DNA of 64,000 nt from Adineta vaga. Lineage: Eukaryota; Rotifera. The notes under the pieces were generated by a model, which saw only the letters and a list, made by a program, of their open reading frames with translations, was not told the DNA's origin and made no database searches. Below are positions 10,000 through 22,185 of the stretch, one piece after another. A program made the translations under genes and the position numbers. Within the stretch, counting starts at the first letter, position 1. Each line of letters starts with the position of its first letter. The stretch lies in contig CP075494.1 in NCBI GenBank assembly GCA_021613535.1, forward strand, positions 558,001-622,000, in the 5' to 3' direction.

Positions 10000-11740
10000 T
10001 TATGGATTGATGTCACCACGAGCAACCCAAAACCCAAACTCCATTGTCTTTAAGTCGCCTCGCTCGCGTAATATTTGTTCATAAAAAAAGATATTTTTTA
10101 ATTTTGATAATTCTTTTTTAACTTCATCAAAAGAACCACTTCGTTCACGATGATAAAAAGTAATGGTTAATCTTGAAAGTTGTGATAAATTTTGTAATAA
10201 ACATAAACAAGATTCTGATTCGTTTAACATTGAATAATTTATTTGTTCAAGATTTGGAAATATTCGATAAATTGATTTGATGAAACTCGGTTTATCAAAC
10301 GGATCTGATTGAGTAAAATGAGAAAATTGTAGTTTTTTTATCCTTTTACTTAAATATTGACAAAGTTCCTTATTCATCTTAAATATATCTACAGCAGATT
10401 GTTGAATATTAAGAGACGATAAACATGATGCTTCCTTAAGAATTTCTAATAAAATTGTTAATCCTCTTGTTCGAATACATATTGAAATTTTTAAATAATT
10501 TAATTTTGATAAATTTATTATTCTTTTTAAAGATTGAATAAATCTTTGTTCATTAACTTTACTAATAATTGTAGATAAAGAATCAATAGTCAATGATGTA
10601 ACATTAGGAAAATAAAAATCACTAGAAGTTTTCAATTCTCCATTTGATAGATGTAAACATGTAACTGTATCGAATGTCTTAGAATTATCAATATGTATAT
10701 TAAAAATTCGATCATATGTTAAATTCATTGGTCTTATGCCATTTAAATAAGGAATTGTAAAAATACAGAAATCATATGAATTTCCTAATAAACATTCAGT
10801 GTACCATTGATGTTCTTTGATCCAAAAATCACTTTGAAATTCATTATATTTTTGAATAATTTCATTTCGATCACGTAAACTAAATTTAAATCGAAATATC
10901 TTTAAATATGGAAATGAAGATGTTATTAATTGTTGCCAACGAGAAGCATTAACAATATCAGAATTTTCACATGTAGAAATAGTTAAACTTTGTAAATTAA
11001 TCATATGTGAAATAATATCCATTAAATTATCAGTATTAACAAGGATATTATCAGACATAATTAGATGTTTTAAATGATTTACATGACCATGTAAACGATT
11101 TATTTCAACAGAAGACATTGGTTCATGTTGAATGCCTCGTATAATATTCAAATATTGTAATGATGGGATCTGTGGTAATAATTGATAGATATCATTTAAA
11201 ATAGGAAATTGTACAGTGAACTTTGTAAGTGGTATCATTTGTTGAAAGGATAATTTTGGAAGTTTTGAAATAAGTGTATGGAAACCTTCTGATAATGAAG
11301 GAATTAATCGAAGACATGTTAATTGTGTTAATAATGGTAATATTGATGATAATTGTTCGATATTATTCGAGTGATATTCAATTAAAGTTAATGAACGAAG
11401 TCGAGTAAATTCAGTCAATAAGAAATATGTAAAGAATGATTGAATTTGACCATGTGTTTGATCATTTGATAATTTTATTGAATAAATTTGTTGTTGAATT
11501 TCTGTATAATCTAACATTTTTTCACAAAATCGATCAAAAATAATTTTATCAATATTTTCAAAATTGAGACGTAATGGAATAGTTCGAATTAAACGATAAA
11601 ATCGAGGATTTAAATATTCAAATGCATAGAATATATCTGGAGCATTGAGATATTCAAAACAACATATAAATATTTCATTTGGTAGATCTTCAAATTTTTT
11701 TTAATGTTTCAATTTCAACTTTCATTTTCTTTCGAAACAT
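10000..11740 (-). CDS. F-box / leucine-rich-repeat protein (one homopolymer frameshift)
   Basis: The long frame from 11517 down to 10000 codes about 505 aa of LRR-like sequence (LTQLTCLRLIPSLSEG, FPNLEQINYSM, LSQLSRLTITFYHRE). The same frame stays open upstream and reads an F-box: DLPNEIFICCFEYLNAPDIF then LNPRFYRLIRTIPLRLNF, ending CEKMLDY. The likely starts (ATG at 11725 or 11740) are in another frame because an A8 run at about 11696-11703 has one base too many; with A7 the start and the F-box join. F-box proteins recruit substrates to SCF ubiquitin ligases via Skp1. The shift may be real (pseudogene) or a sequencing slip. Confidence 0.7.
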
Positions 11741-12515
11741 TTTTCAGATGCAAAAACAAAAGAATACTTCCTTCTAATTTTCTTCTTGATAAGTAAAATA
11801 TTATCACATCCAATGATATGTCGCTCAATAGTAGAGGTCGCAAGTTTATTATCTGTTTTAATAGGGTTTGGTGAAAAGCAGAGATGCGTACGGTTAGGCT
11901 TTTTTTAGATTTAAACCAAACCGAAACCGAAAAAGACAGTTCATCAATTTTATTACGGATAGTTATAGCTATGCAATCACTCTATGAGTTCGTTCATTCT
12001 TTTTAAAATGATAATTATCTGTTGAGGGTGTGGGTGTGAAGGAGATAACGAGGCACAAGCTAACGAGGTTGTACGAGATCTGTTGTAAGAATTGCAAAAT
12101 TCATCGATGTTGATGGTTAATGGGTCATGGCGATTGCACCGTCAGTCGTTACAAACAGTCTTTTTTTCTATAAATGAATGAATTCTAAGGAACAACAAAT
12201 TTTAATAGATATTCCGTGTTCGAAGTGAAAATATAAATGTTAGACAAACAGTAACAGTTACATTAATCTCCATTCTTGGAATATCTCAAGGACTACATTC
12301 TCAACGTCAAACACAAGACATAACTATTCTATAAGTTGACAAGAAAAGTACGATGAATTAATTTTAATTTTCTCTCTTAAATGATTTCTATTATAGCTTC
12401 TTCTTTTGATATTCTTTTCCTAATATCTTTTGCTCATATCATGTCTCGACAACTGATGCTTACAACCTGTTAGAAATTGAAATAACCAGTTGCGAGAGAA
12501 GATGGAAATGAATTT
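11741..12515. other. Intergenic; one half hairpin
   Basis: AT-rich spacer between two minus-strand genes. It contains GTTGAGGGTGTGGGTGTG at 12021-12038 without a matching right arm. A short open piece near 12240-12335 (ILGISQGLHSQRQTQ on plus) may be a coding scrap; not called. Confidence 0.4.
12021..12038. repeat. Half hairpin (left arm only)
   Basis: A perfect left arm (TTGAGGGTGTGGGTGTG) with no complementary arm within the next 100 nt. Confidence 0.55.
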
Positions 12516-14210
12516 CTACCAGTTGAATATGTTATTTGATTTGTAAATGTAAAAATTTCCATATCCAAAAAAGATACCAATATTATGAATACCTAAGTTA
12601 GCTACAATTATATCTGGATAATTATCATTATTCAAATCACCAATGGCAACAAATAATGGAAGACTACCAACGGGAAAGCTTTGTTTATCTGAAAAAGATC
12701 CATTAACATAACCAAAGAGAACAGTTACAGTGGACAAAGCCAAAGTAGCTACAATAATATCCAATCGATTATCATTATTTAGATCTCCAACTGTTAATCC
12801 ATATAGATATAAATCAACTGAATATGTAACTTGCTGGGCAAATGAACTGTTCCCGTAACCAATAAAAATACTTACATTATGAGAACCATGATTAGCAACC
12901 GCAAGATCCATCTGATTATCATTATTAGAATTAGCAACAATCACATATCGTGGATCAGAATTTGTTTTATATGTCAATGTAGTTGAAAACGAACCATTAC
13001 CATTTCCTAATAAAATACCAATTTCATCTTGAAGATAAAGGACAACAACTATATCTAATTGATTGTCATGATTAAAATCTGCCAATGCTACAAATATTGG
13101 ATATGATTCAACTGAATATTTGATTTGATTTAGAAAAGTATTATTATCATTTCCAAAGAATATATCCAACTCATAAGCATTAATATTACCAACAATCAGA
13201 TCTAATCGTTTATCTTTATTTAAATCATATAAAACAAATGAAATTGATGAAAATGATCCAGTTGAATTCATTTTTCCTTCTTGAAAACTTCCATTACCAT
13301 ATCCAAGAAATAATCCAATATTATTTTCACCTTGATTAATAATAAATAAATCTAATTGATTATCACCATTAAAATCATCAATACCAATTGAGTATGGAGA
13401 TGAAGAACCTGTTGAATAAAATATTTGTTTGGAAAAAGTTCCATTTCCATCATTTAACATTACACATATCATTTTTCTTCCATAATTTGTTATAACAATA
13501 TCAAAATATTGATCAGAATTTAAATAACCAATAGCAATTGATGTTGGTTGAGAATTAATTCCAGTTGAAATAAGTATTTGATCATGAAATGAATTATTTT
13601 GATTAGAAAAGAATATTCCAATATTATTTGTTCCATAATTAATAATAATAATATCAATGAATGTATCATTATTCATATAAATTAAATCAACTGATATTGG
13701 TCGTGATATTCCTGTTGAGATTTCTATTTGATTTTTAAATGACCCATTACCAAATCCATAAAATATTCTAATAGAATGTGTACCATAATTAGCCACTGCA
13801 ATATCCAAGTGAAAATCATTATTTAAATCATTAACAGCAACCATTGTTGGATTGGAATTAATTCCAGTTGAATAATGAAATTGTTTTGAAAATGTTTCAT
13901 CATTTAATCCCATATAAATATCAATTTGATTAACAAACCAATTTGCAATAACCATATGAATCCATTGATCATGATTAAAATCACCAATGGCAACATATTG
14001 TGGACCATAATTATATTCAATAGGATTGGAATTAGTTCGTTCAAAATTCAATTGACATTTTTTTACTAAAAAAAAGATCAAATAAAGATTTTATAAATCG
14101 AATAGAAACAAACCTTTAGGTTTTGGTACATTAAGACAAACAATAACAATTCCACTTGTCATTAAAACCAATAGAAATAGAGCAATTATCAAACAAATAC
14201 AGATTTTCAT
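12516..14210 (-). CDS. FG-GAP/VCBS-repeat membrane protein
   Basis: Exons 14210..14114 and 14065..12516 (48-nt intron, phase 1), 548 aa. The first exon is a signal anchor: KICICLIIALFLLVLMTSG followed by IVIVCLNV. The second holds about nine to ten repeats of roughly 48 residues with the Ca-binding core D-x-N-x-D-x-x-D (FNHDNQLDIVV, LNNDNRLDIIVA, LNNDNYPDIIVA), each ending in a G-x-x-G-[NT]-[GS]-F motif (GFGNGSF, GNGNGSFS). FG-GAP repeats form beta-propellers as in integrin alpha chains. The protein is probably a cell-surface or secreted propeller, related in type to the gene at 54.4-56.0 kb. Bdelloids carry many of these. Confidence 0.85.
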
Positions 14211-15072
14211 TGATATTTTCAAACTAAAACATTTCCTTTAAAAAAAAACTAAAACTAAAAAGTTCAATAAGAAGAAAAACATACAAATTCCATGAAGATT
14301 TCATTTGATTTTCTTATTCATTTCAATCTAAATACAAAATTTAAAATCAAATCATGTATTGAAGAATCTACTCGTTAGTAAATTTCGCATTTCGATATAC
14401 AATGTTGTGACAAAAACATCCATGAAAATTAAAAAAGAAAACTTTGAAATATTTCACCAAAATTGATTTTTCTTTTTACCTTCGTTGAGTGTATCGATGT
14501 AATGTTTTTCTCAATTATGTTTAACTGAAGTTTAATTAATATATAAAAAATATTTCTTTACAAAGTTTCTTTTAATGAATTATCTAATGTTTAATTGAGG
14601 GTGTGGGTGGGGGTGAAGATATAGATATGAGTGAAGAAGATATACCGACAACCTCTTTAGTTGATAATAAAGAACCTTTTTTGGTCATGATGATGTTTAA
14701 CAATGACAAAGTATTTGATAGAAAATAATTTTATCATTCGTATTTTCACATTCACGAATAAAGAATGTTAATCTCTCGTTAATAAAAAAGAATTGATGAG
14801 TTTTCAATCAATCAATATCACAGAAATATTTCATCGCGTATCAAACACCAGCAGATGGAAAAATCCAGTCCAACAAAATCGATTATTTCATATGATCCTT
14901 ATCTTTATTACATTAGAGAAAAAAAGGCTGACAATAAAAGAAAAAAGAGAGAGAAGAAATTTCATTTAATGCTGAATTGTTAAGCTAATAAATAGTACTA
15001 GATTATTTCCTTTTGTAATACTCTGTCATCTTCCATACTCCTAAAAAGAGACTTGAGATTGTAACTAATGGT
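14211..15072. other. Intergenic with one hairpin
   Basis: AT-rich, no supported gene. The hairpin at 14594-14657 is described separately. It should contain the promoter of the FG-GAP gene and the 3' flank of the EF-hand gene. Confidence 0.5.
14594..14657. repeat. Telomere-like hairpin 6
   Basis: Left arm TTGAGGGTGTGGGTGGGGGT is intact; the right arm has decayed to ACCGACAACCTC. Still placed and oriented as in the family. Confidence 0.55.
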
Positions 15073-16814
15073 TTAATATCCAGCTTGGTTGAATTCTCGG
15101 TGAGAAAGAGTGTGATCGTGATTAGCATCGGCAGCGTTGAATAGAGTGGAAGAGGCGAACGCTGAACCTGGTCCAGAGGCAGAACCAGCACCAAAGGTAG
15201 CAAATGACTCTCCTGCATCTCCTCGCGAAACCATGTGTGTTGCTCCGAAACCGGTCAGACCTTCACCAGCACCACCAATGTGAGTAGAGGCTGCTGCGGG
15301 TCCTTCGAGACCAAGGACACCACCACCAGCTTGTTCGAAGGCTGTAGCACCAGTATTGTAGGCTGATCCAACACCACCAGCGGTAGCTTCATAGTTAATT
15401 TCACCGGCAATACCACCAACACCTTGTCCAGTCAAACCTCCAGCACCACTAGCACCACCAGTGGAAGAAAATTGACCTTCGGTAGCGGCAAAGGAGCCAG
15501 GGACTACGGGAGGTGACTATTTACATCAACGAAGAAATATTAATAGAAGAAGAAGAACTATAATATGTTGACTTACAATATCTTCAAAAACACCAGCAGC
15601 TCGTGCTTGTTGAACGAGAGTGACCGAATCAAGAAGTTGAGCACCATAACGTTGAAGGTATGCTTGAGGATTTTCAGGTTGAACACCCAATTTTTGGAAT
15701 TGACGAGTGATACGTACTTGTGCTGCCTCGTATTGGATGACCACGTTGCGTGGAGCTGCATATTGTTGGGCAGCTGCAGCGCGTTGAACAACGGTACGAC
15801 GTTTGGCAGCAGCACCGTATGGGACCCATCGTTCAATGATGATGTCACGTGGACGAGGTGGAGCAGCTGGTAAGCGTTCAATGATCACTGAACGTGGTGG
15901 TACAGGTAGAGCAGCAAGCTTTCGAACGACTACATAGATGATGAAGTAGAAAGTGACAAGAAAAATAATCAAGTTTTCACTTACCAGTCTGCGAGGCAAC
16001 ACTTCGAGGTACTGCTGGTGGTCGTTCACGAAGAACAAGTGGTGGAGGTGCAGGAAGAGATGGAGCTTGTTGACGAATGCGAAGAGGTGGTGGTGGTGGT
16101 GGTTGAGGTGGTCGAACTTCTTTGATGATGAGAGGCTGAAGATATAAGAAATTTGAATGAGAACAAGGGACAAACAGAGAGACTTACGCCTGGAGGTGGA
16201 ATAGCTGGTGGTTGAAGAAATCGTACACGAATATTTTGTGTATAAGTCAATGGACCACCAGGAGCTGGTCGTCGAATAATTTGTGGATTACTATCCTGGA
16301 AGAGTCCTCGAGCATCTGTTGGATAAGATTGAACAGCAGACGAGGCTGAATACTGACTCGATGATGCTCCGTATCCTTCAGCACCTACAGCAGCAGCACC
16401 ACCACTAAGACCAGCAGCTCCATAGTTGCTAGATTCGTAGCTACTAGATTCGTAGCTACTACCACCACCAACACCAGCAGCTCCGTATCCAGCACCAGCA
16501 GCTCCGTATCCAGCACCAGCAGCTTCGAATCCAGCACCAGTAGCTCCGTATCCAGCACCAGCAGCTTCGAATCCAGCACCAGTAGCTCCGTATCCAGCAC
16601 CAGCAGCTCCGTATCCAGCACCACCAGTAGCTCCATAGCTAGAAGATTCGTATGAGGACGAGCTGAAGTTACCGGCACCAGCAAGACCAGCCTGTGCACC
16701 ATAGGCGCCGCCAGCAGATCCAGCGGGAATATTATGGTTAATATAATTGCGAAATTCGCCTAAATCTACTCGGTTGTCGTGATTAACATCAGCTTGTGCA
16801 AATTCTGAAGCCAT
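15073..16814 (-). CDS. EF-hand protein with Gly/Tyr repeats and IIIERW core (founder paralogue)
   Basis: Exons 16814..16188, 16135..15985, 15929..15577 and 15516..15073; GT-AG ends and phases close, 524 aa. Residues 9-20 form an EF-hand loop (DVNHDNRVDLGE). Then comes a Ser/Tyr/Gly/Ala region with seven-residue repeats (AGYGAAG, AGFEAAG), a block YTQNIRVRFLQPPAIPPPG, a proline-rich block, and SVIIERLPAAPPRPRDIIIE followed by RWVPYG, then VTRQF-like and YLQRYGAQLLDSVTL segments, a Gly/Ala-rich tail and a second EF loop at residues 507-518 (DANHDHTLSHRE). Exon 2 (151 nt) and its phases equal those of the three plus-strand copies, so the genes are paralogues. The periodic aliphatic-charged-Pro core recalls alveolin/articulin-type cytoskeletal repeats, but I cannot assign a family. 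Confidence 0.8.
16488..16633 (-). repeat. 21-bp coding tandem repeats
   Basis: About seven units built around CTCCGTATCCAGCACCAGCA on plus, coding AGYGAAG or AGFEAAG on minus. The units are close to identical in DNA, suggesting recent expansion by slippage within the EF-hand gene. Confidence 0.75.
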
Positions 16815-19590
16815 AATTATAATTTCAAAAATACGAAGTTTATTCGACGATTAATGACGGGAAACGAAGAGTGGTGAAGAAGCACAGAGAAAGCTCGCGG
16901 TTTTATTGCACACAACCAAAAGTATACGTGATGAACCGCAAATGTTTTTTTCTTTTGTTATCGATTGCATCTGGTTTCTCTCATCTTTTTTTAGCTTTTT
17001 TTTCTTCTTTTGAATAGACTAGATCATTTGTATAGAATCTTCATATCTCTGGATTTAACCATGCATTACACACAGAATGATGAATATTGTTCGTTTAATA
17101 TCTATACATTTGTGTCCATTCTTGTTTATTGATTGACAGATTCTATGCGGCCTTAACGTACGATTTTATACAAAGAAAATACCAAATGACGCGTTTTTTT
17201 CTCGATATGATTCAAACAACAAAAAGTACTGTATGAAGTGTCCTTGAGAAGAAACATGCTTCGTTTTTATGTATCATCAAGGTAAATATAATGAGGAATA
17301 GATAATTTACAAAACGTAGTCTCTTTTCGATACAAGAACTTTGAAACTTCCACTGAACAAAAAACGAAAAGTAGATGAATTGTGATCATAAAATATATTT
17401 GAAGGAAAACATCTTTTCAAATATTTAAATCTGTTTTGAAAATATGAGAAGAAAAGAATGAGTATATTTTTCTGCTTCATCGAATTTCTCCCAAATCGAG
17501 TGAAAATCCCTGAACAATAGACTAATTTGTCATTGAAATTGTTTACACTGTATACGTTTTTTTTACCTTGGTATTTTCGAAAATTGTTTTTCACAATAAG
17601 CAATCAAGTAATATCGATTTCTTATTTGAAGATTCTTCTCACAAATTTCAACATTTCTTTTTAGATAAAAGCTTAAAAACGTTACGAACAAATTGATCTT
17701 CGAGAATTTCTCATTTGTTCCGAAGAAAACTTCATTGATATAAAAGTATCAAGACTCGAAACATATTCTGATTCGTCTTTTGAAACTGATCACGAATAAC
17801 ACTTTATCGGCCTTCAAAACCTCTTTGTTCACGAAGAAAAATCGAATAGAATGAAATACCTCTTTTCAGAAAATATTTTCAAGTGAAATTTCATGTACAA
17901 TGCAAAAGTATAGAGGCAATTTTTTGAAAGACATTCGAAATGATTGCATATCGTTTGAAAATAATTGAATAATTAAACTTAAAAATAAAGAAGATTCGAC
18001 CGATAATCAACCTTGAATCTACAATGACGCATTAAATATTCATCATATATTTACTGTATACTTTCACCTTTACTCAAATAGTGTGCTTTATGAGTCACTC
18101 AAGGTGATGCTTTATAGTAGATGGCGATTAGTTAGTTTTAGTGTTGAAATACTACAAAAATGTCTCCATCTCATATCCAATAAGAGGTATACTGGTGAAT
18201 GTGTCCTCATTCTATTTACACCGACCTTCCTCAATCTAAAGGGTGAGGATGGGTGAAACTATTGAAAAAGATCTGATTGACATTCATACATTGTTGAATA
18301 TGATTCTGAATTTCATATAGTTTATGAAAATTAGTTTCGTATTAAGCATAGTAATTATGAGAAATGAACATATCAGCTAAAATGACGAGTTGAACGTCAG
18401 TAAATTATTGTCGATGTTCATGCCATGAATCATGATGTGTATGACGAAAATCAGATAGACATTTTTTAATTGATTTCTAAAATAAAGAAGGGTGTGGGTG
18501 TGGGTGGGTGTATATCTTCTTGTCTTACCCACACTCCCACACCCACACCCTCAAGATGGTTAAATCTACGATTTTAATTATAGTTACTAGAACTAAAGTC
18601 AAATAATTTGCACCTCCAAGAGTTCTGATTCTAGTTCAAACTGAACTCGGAGCATATTTGAGATACTTTGAATACTCTTTTAAAGTTGAAGCAATATTCC
18701 TATACATGATTGGTAACTCACCAGTGCCTGTCATCGAAAATGAATGAGAATTTTTCGTCGCAAAACAAATATGAAAGAACATGAGAATCATTAAAAAATA
18801 ATTCACAAACAAAATTTTACCTAGAAAGTTATAGGGAAAATGTTTTAGATCGTTTCTATTTTATCATTATTTTCCATAATCTTTTTATAATGATTATTCA
18901 TCAAATCGATAATGATTCAAATATTATATTTTAAACAAAAAGAATATACATAAATGAATGTTTCTCTTAGATCACTTGACATTATACGATTTATCATCCA
19001 AATTTGTGTCTGTTTTCTCGAAAACTAACATGAAAATCTTTTGCTTTCTTCAAGTTTAAAAATATTCGTTACGATCTGAATACTTCAATCAATAGTAATA
19101 GTAAAGTAACAATAATAAATAAACAGAAGAGAATATATTGATGAAACTATTCAACTTCGAGTTTAAAATATTCTTTAGGACATGAATTATTCAACGAACA
19201 AAATGAAGCATAAACAAACATAAAAAGGCAGTTGATATACGATTGATAAAACTATTCAATTTTCTTTTTTTTTATTATTTTGTATAAAGAAGATTAAATC
19301 CTATCCGATATTCTTCAAGAAAAAAAAAGATCGATGAATTAACGTATTAATTTTTCAAATTTCATCATATTGTTACAGATAATTTCAATAGACGATACTG
19401 AATTATTCTCTTACGGTTTCAAACATGCTTTTCTTCTCGTTCTCTCTAATCATCGAATTCATTTCCCGCAGGTATAAATTCAAACTACTAGTACATATAT
19501 ACATTTATGTAAATATTACTCTTCAAAAATATTTTTTCATATAAAAATAAGCAACCGAAATTAAACTATTCATCAATTTTTCAAAGTATA
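16815..19590. other. Long intergenic region, divergent promoters
   Basis: About 2.8 kb without a supported gene between the minus-strand EF-hand gene and the plus-strand channel gene. Low-complexity AT-rich DNA; a hairpin lies at 18490-18555. Short frames (for example 17307-17603 minus) lack family features. Confidence 0.5.
18490..18555. repeat. Telomere-like hairpin 7
   Basis: Left arm GGGTGTGGGTGTGGGTGGGT, right arm CCCACACCCACACCCTCAAG followed by ATGG, loop about 18 nt. Among the best preserved; the arms contain three TGTGGG-type units each. Confidence 0.8.
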
Positions 19591-21196
19591 ATGACAAATT
19601 ATTCAATTCAACATATTGCTACAGTATTTCCAATCGATGCTGACGCTTTAAAACCTGAATCAAATGTAGGTCAACGTCGTAATATAATCAAAGAATTCAG
19701 TTTAAATACATCAGCTCATGGTATTCCAGGTATTGCACGAAGTCAAAGTATTCATAATCGTATTTTTTGGCTTATTTCATTTGTTGCATTTACTGGCATA
19801 ATGATATATTTTATAACAACATCGATACTTGCTTATTATAGTTATCCAACTCAAACAATAATCGGTGCTGTTGATGAATGGCCACAAGTATTTCCAGCAG
19901 TCACTATTTGTAATTATTCACCATATCGTTATGATACATTAATTCAACCATTTCTGAATTATACAAATTCACTTCATTTAACAAATACAATGGATACAAA
20001 TAGAAATACATTTACAAAACAACAAACATTATATCTTTCTGATTTTGCTCGACATATTATAAATCTCAATAAATCTTTAAATGAATATTATTATCCATTG
20101 AAAGAAATGCTGATTAAATGTACTTATAATGGAATAAATTGTTCAGCAAATGATTTTGTTTCATTTATATCTCAAACATATGGTTTATGTTATACATTTA
20201 ATGCTGAAACACCAAAAATAAACAATGGTAAATTACATCATAATGATGAAAATGGAATGGATGGTATATTGCAATTAGATCTTTATATTCATAGTCAACA
20301 ATATGTTCCATATTTATCAAATGGTAGGAATATTCTTCAATTTATCCATTTTATCTTTTTTTGTTATACATATAGCTGCAAGTATCGTGTCAATGGTTCA
20401 TGATAATAGAAAACTACCTATTGTAGAAAGACTTGGCATTAAATTAAAGCCAGGACGACGACATAATCTAGGTTATAGTAAAGTAGTAACCACTTTTTTA
20501 CCATCCCCATACTCAACATGTGCTAATACGGTCACACCTGAAATGAAAGCTTTATATGATCAATTTTCTGGTGCAAATTATGATTATACAATTGAAATAT
20601 GTTTTGATGTAGCTATACAAACATATATCTATGAACAATGTGGTTGTGTTGAACCATTTCAATGGTCAGCTCGTTTTGTTCTTCCATTTGGAAGTACAAC
20701 TGTAATTCAATCACAACTTTGTAATATATCAGATTCTTGTTACACAAATGCAACAATTCGATATGCTAGTTCACCAGATATTTTGAAAAAATATGCTGGA
20801 AATTGTGGTTTAGATTGTTCTTATATTGATTTCCCACTAGAAATTTCGTCAAGTCTTGCACCAATGGAATGGGATATCGAAGACATAAAAGCATTTGTTG
20901 AATCATCATCAATTCCATTACCTTTAAATTGGTCAACAACATGGAGAAATGATATTGAAAGAAATTATGTTGGTTTAGATGTTATTTGTGAAACAACTAA
21001 AGTTAAAAGTTATACTCAACAAGCTTCATTAAGTCCTGTTGATGTCTTATCAAATATTGGTGGACAAACAGGTCTTTGGATTGGAATTAGTTTTCTTTCA
21101 ATAATGGAACTTGCTGAAATGTTATATCGACTTATTCGACATCAATTTCATACTTTCAGAATAAAATTAATGCAAAGAAACAACACACCTTTATAA
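19591..21196 (+). CDS. DEG/ENaC-family amiloride-sensitive sodium channel
   Basis: Exons 19591..20323 and 20376..21196 (52-nt intron, phase 1), 517 aa. The cytosolic N-terminus carries the family HG motif (SAHGIPGIARS), followed by TM1 (FWLISFVAFTGIMIYFITTS), a short FPAVTICN segment, a large Cys-containing ectodomain (YEQCGCVEPFQW, CNISDSCY, NCGLDC) and TM2 with the pore and selectivity motif (SNIGGQTGLWIGISFLSIME, including G-x-S). Such channels are trimers gated by acid, peptides or force; the ligand here is unknown. Length and domain order fit the family. Start chosen as the first ATG giving the HG motif in frame. Confidence 0.9.
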
Positions 21197-22185
21197 CTAT
21201 ACGTATATGAAATCGACTAATTTTGTTCAAAATAAATTGAAAATTTTTCAACTATTCGAAATAATGAGTGAGAGTACAAAGTGGATATAATTCTACACAA
21301 ACATAAGCATCCTCAAGGAATAACGATGATGTTTCTACAATGCAACATTTTCTATTTCAGATAACTTGGTGATAAACATTCAAGAGCATCTTTATATAGG
21401 TAAAAGACAATGAGGAACTGATCATTGAATTGCATACATAGAATGATATTCACTATCATTGTTATTATAGTTAAAAGTGAATCATAACAGATGAAACTTA
21501 CTCTATCTTCTTTTTTTTATAAATGCGCACCTGAAAGGTAACATCGTATTATCACAATCTATAGCCAGTACACCGCGGTATTGTGTGGTATGGAAAATTC
21601 TAAATATATAAAAAAAGATATGAGTTTATATATATTTGTACATCTGAACTTTTATCTTCTCGTAATTAATATTATTTAAACGAATATTTCTTTTATTTCA
21701 TTCACAAACAATAATAAAAGCCCCGAACGCTTTCAAATATTTGTATAAGGAAAGAGAAATCATTCGTTTTTTTTACAGTATATCAACGATAGGTTTAGTT
21801 GATGTATTGATGCATAGAGCCATATCCTTAATCACATATTTTCTTGTATTTACTATCCTTATCATACAATCTGTAAGGTATTACTTTTAATTAAAGTAAA
21901 TCTTGAGGGTGTGGGTAAGGCTATTATCTATAGGAATACCTACATCTACGCCATCAAGATTTATGGACAAGAAAAAACTTCTAAATTTGTAAACTTCGGT
22001 GCTAAGCTTCGTGCATAGATAAATGAATAGCATCACCGCCAGTTTAAGGTTACTGTATTTATAACTTATCTTTTAGACAATGAAAAAACGCAATCTCAAA
22101 TGTTTCTGTGCGAGGTTTATTAAAAAAATCAGCTTGCAGATAAAGTAAGCAGAAGGAAAATAATAACTTTTTTACATTTGACATA
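21197..22185. other. Intergenic with one hairpin
   Basis: 3' flanks of convergent genes; no gene seen. The hairpin at 21901-21960 is listed separately. Confidence 0.5.
21901..21960. repeat. Telomere-like hairpin 8
   Basis: Reads AATCTTGAGGGTGTGGGTAA on the left and TACGCCATCAAGATT on the right. The complementarity continues outward past the G-rich part (AAATCTTGA against TCAAGATTT), showing that the terminal repeat is longer than the telomere-like core. Confidence 0.7.

Noticed and set aside
15565-16147. Plus-strand open frames over the EF-hand gene
   Set aside because: Shadows of GC-rich minus-strand exons; no start context, no domain.
16385-16702. Leu/Asp-rich minus frame (repeats of VLDTELL)
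   Set aside because: Out-of-frame reading of the 21-bp coding repeats.
18202-18256. Possible hairpin (CCTCATTCTATTTACACC / GGGTGAGGATGGGTG)
   Set aside because: C-rich side precedes the G-rich side and pairing is poor; not a family member by my criteria.
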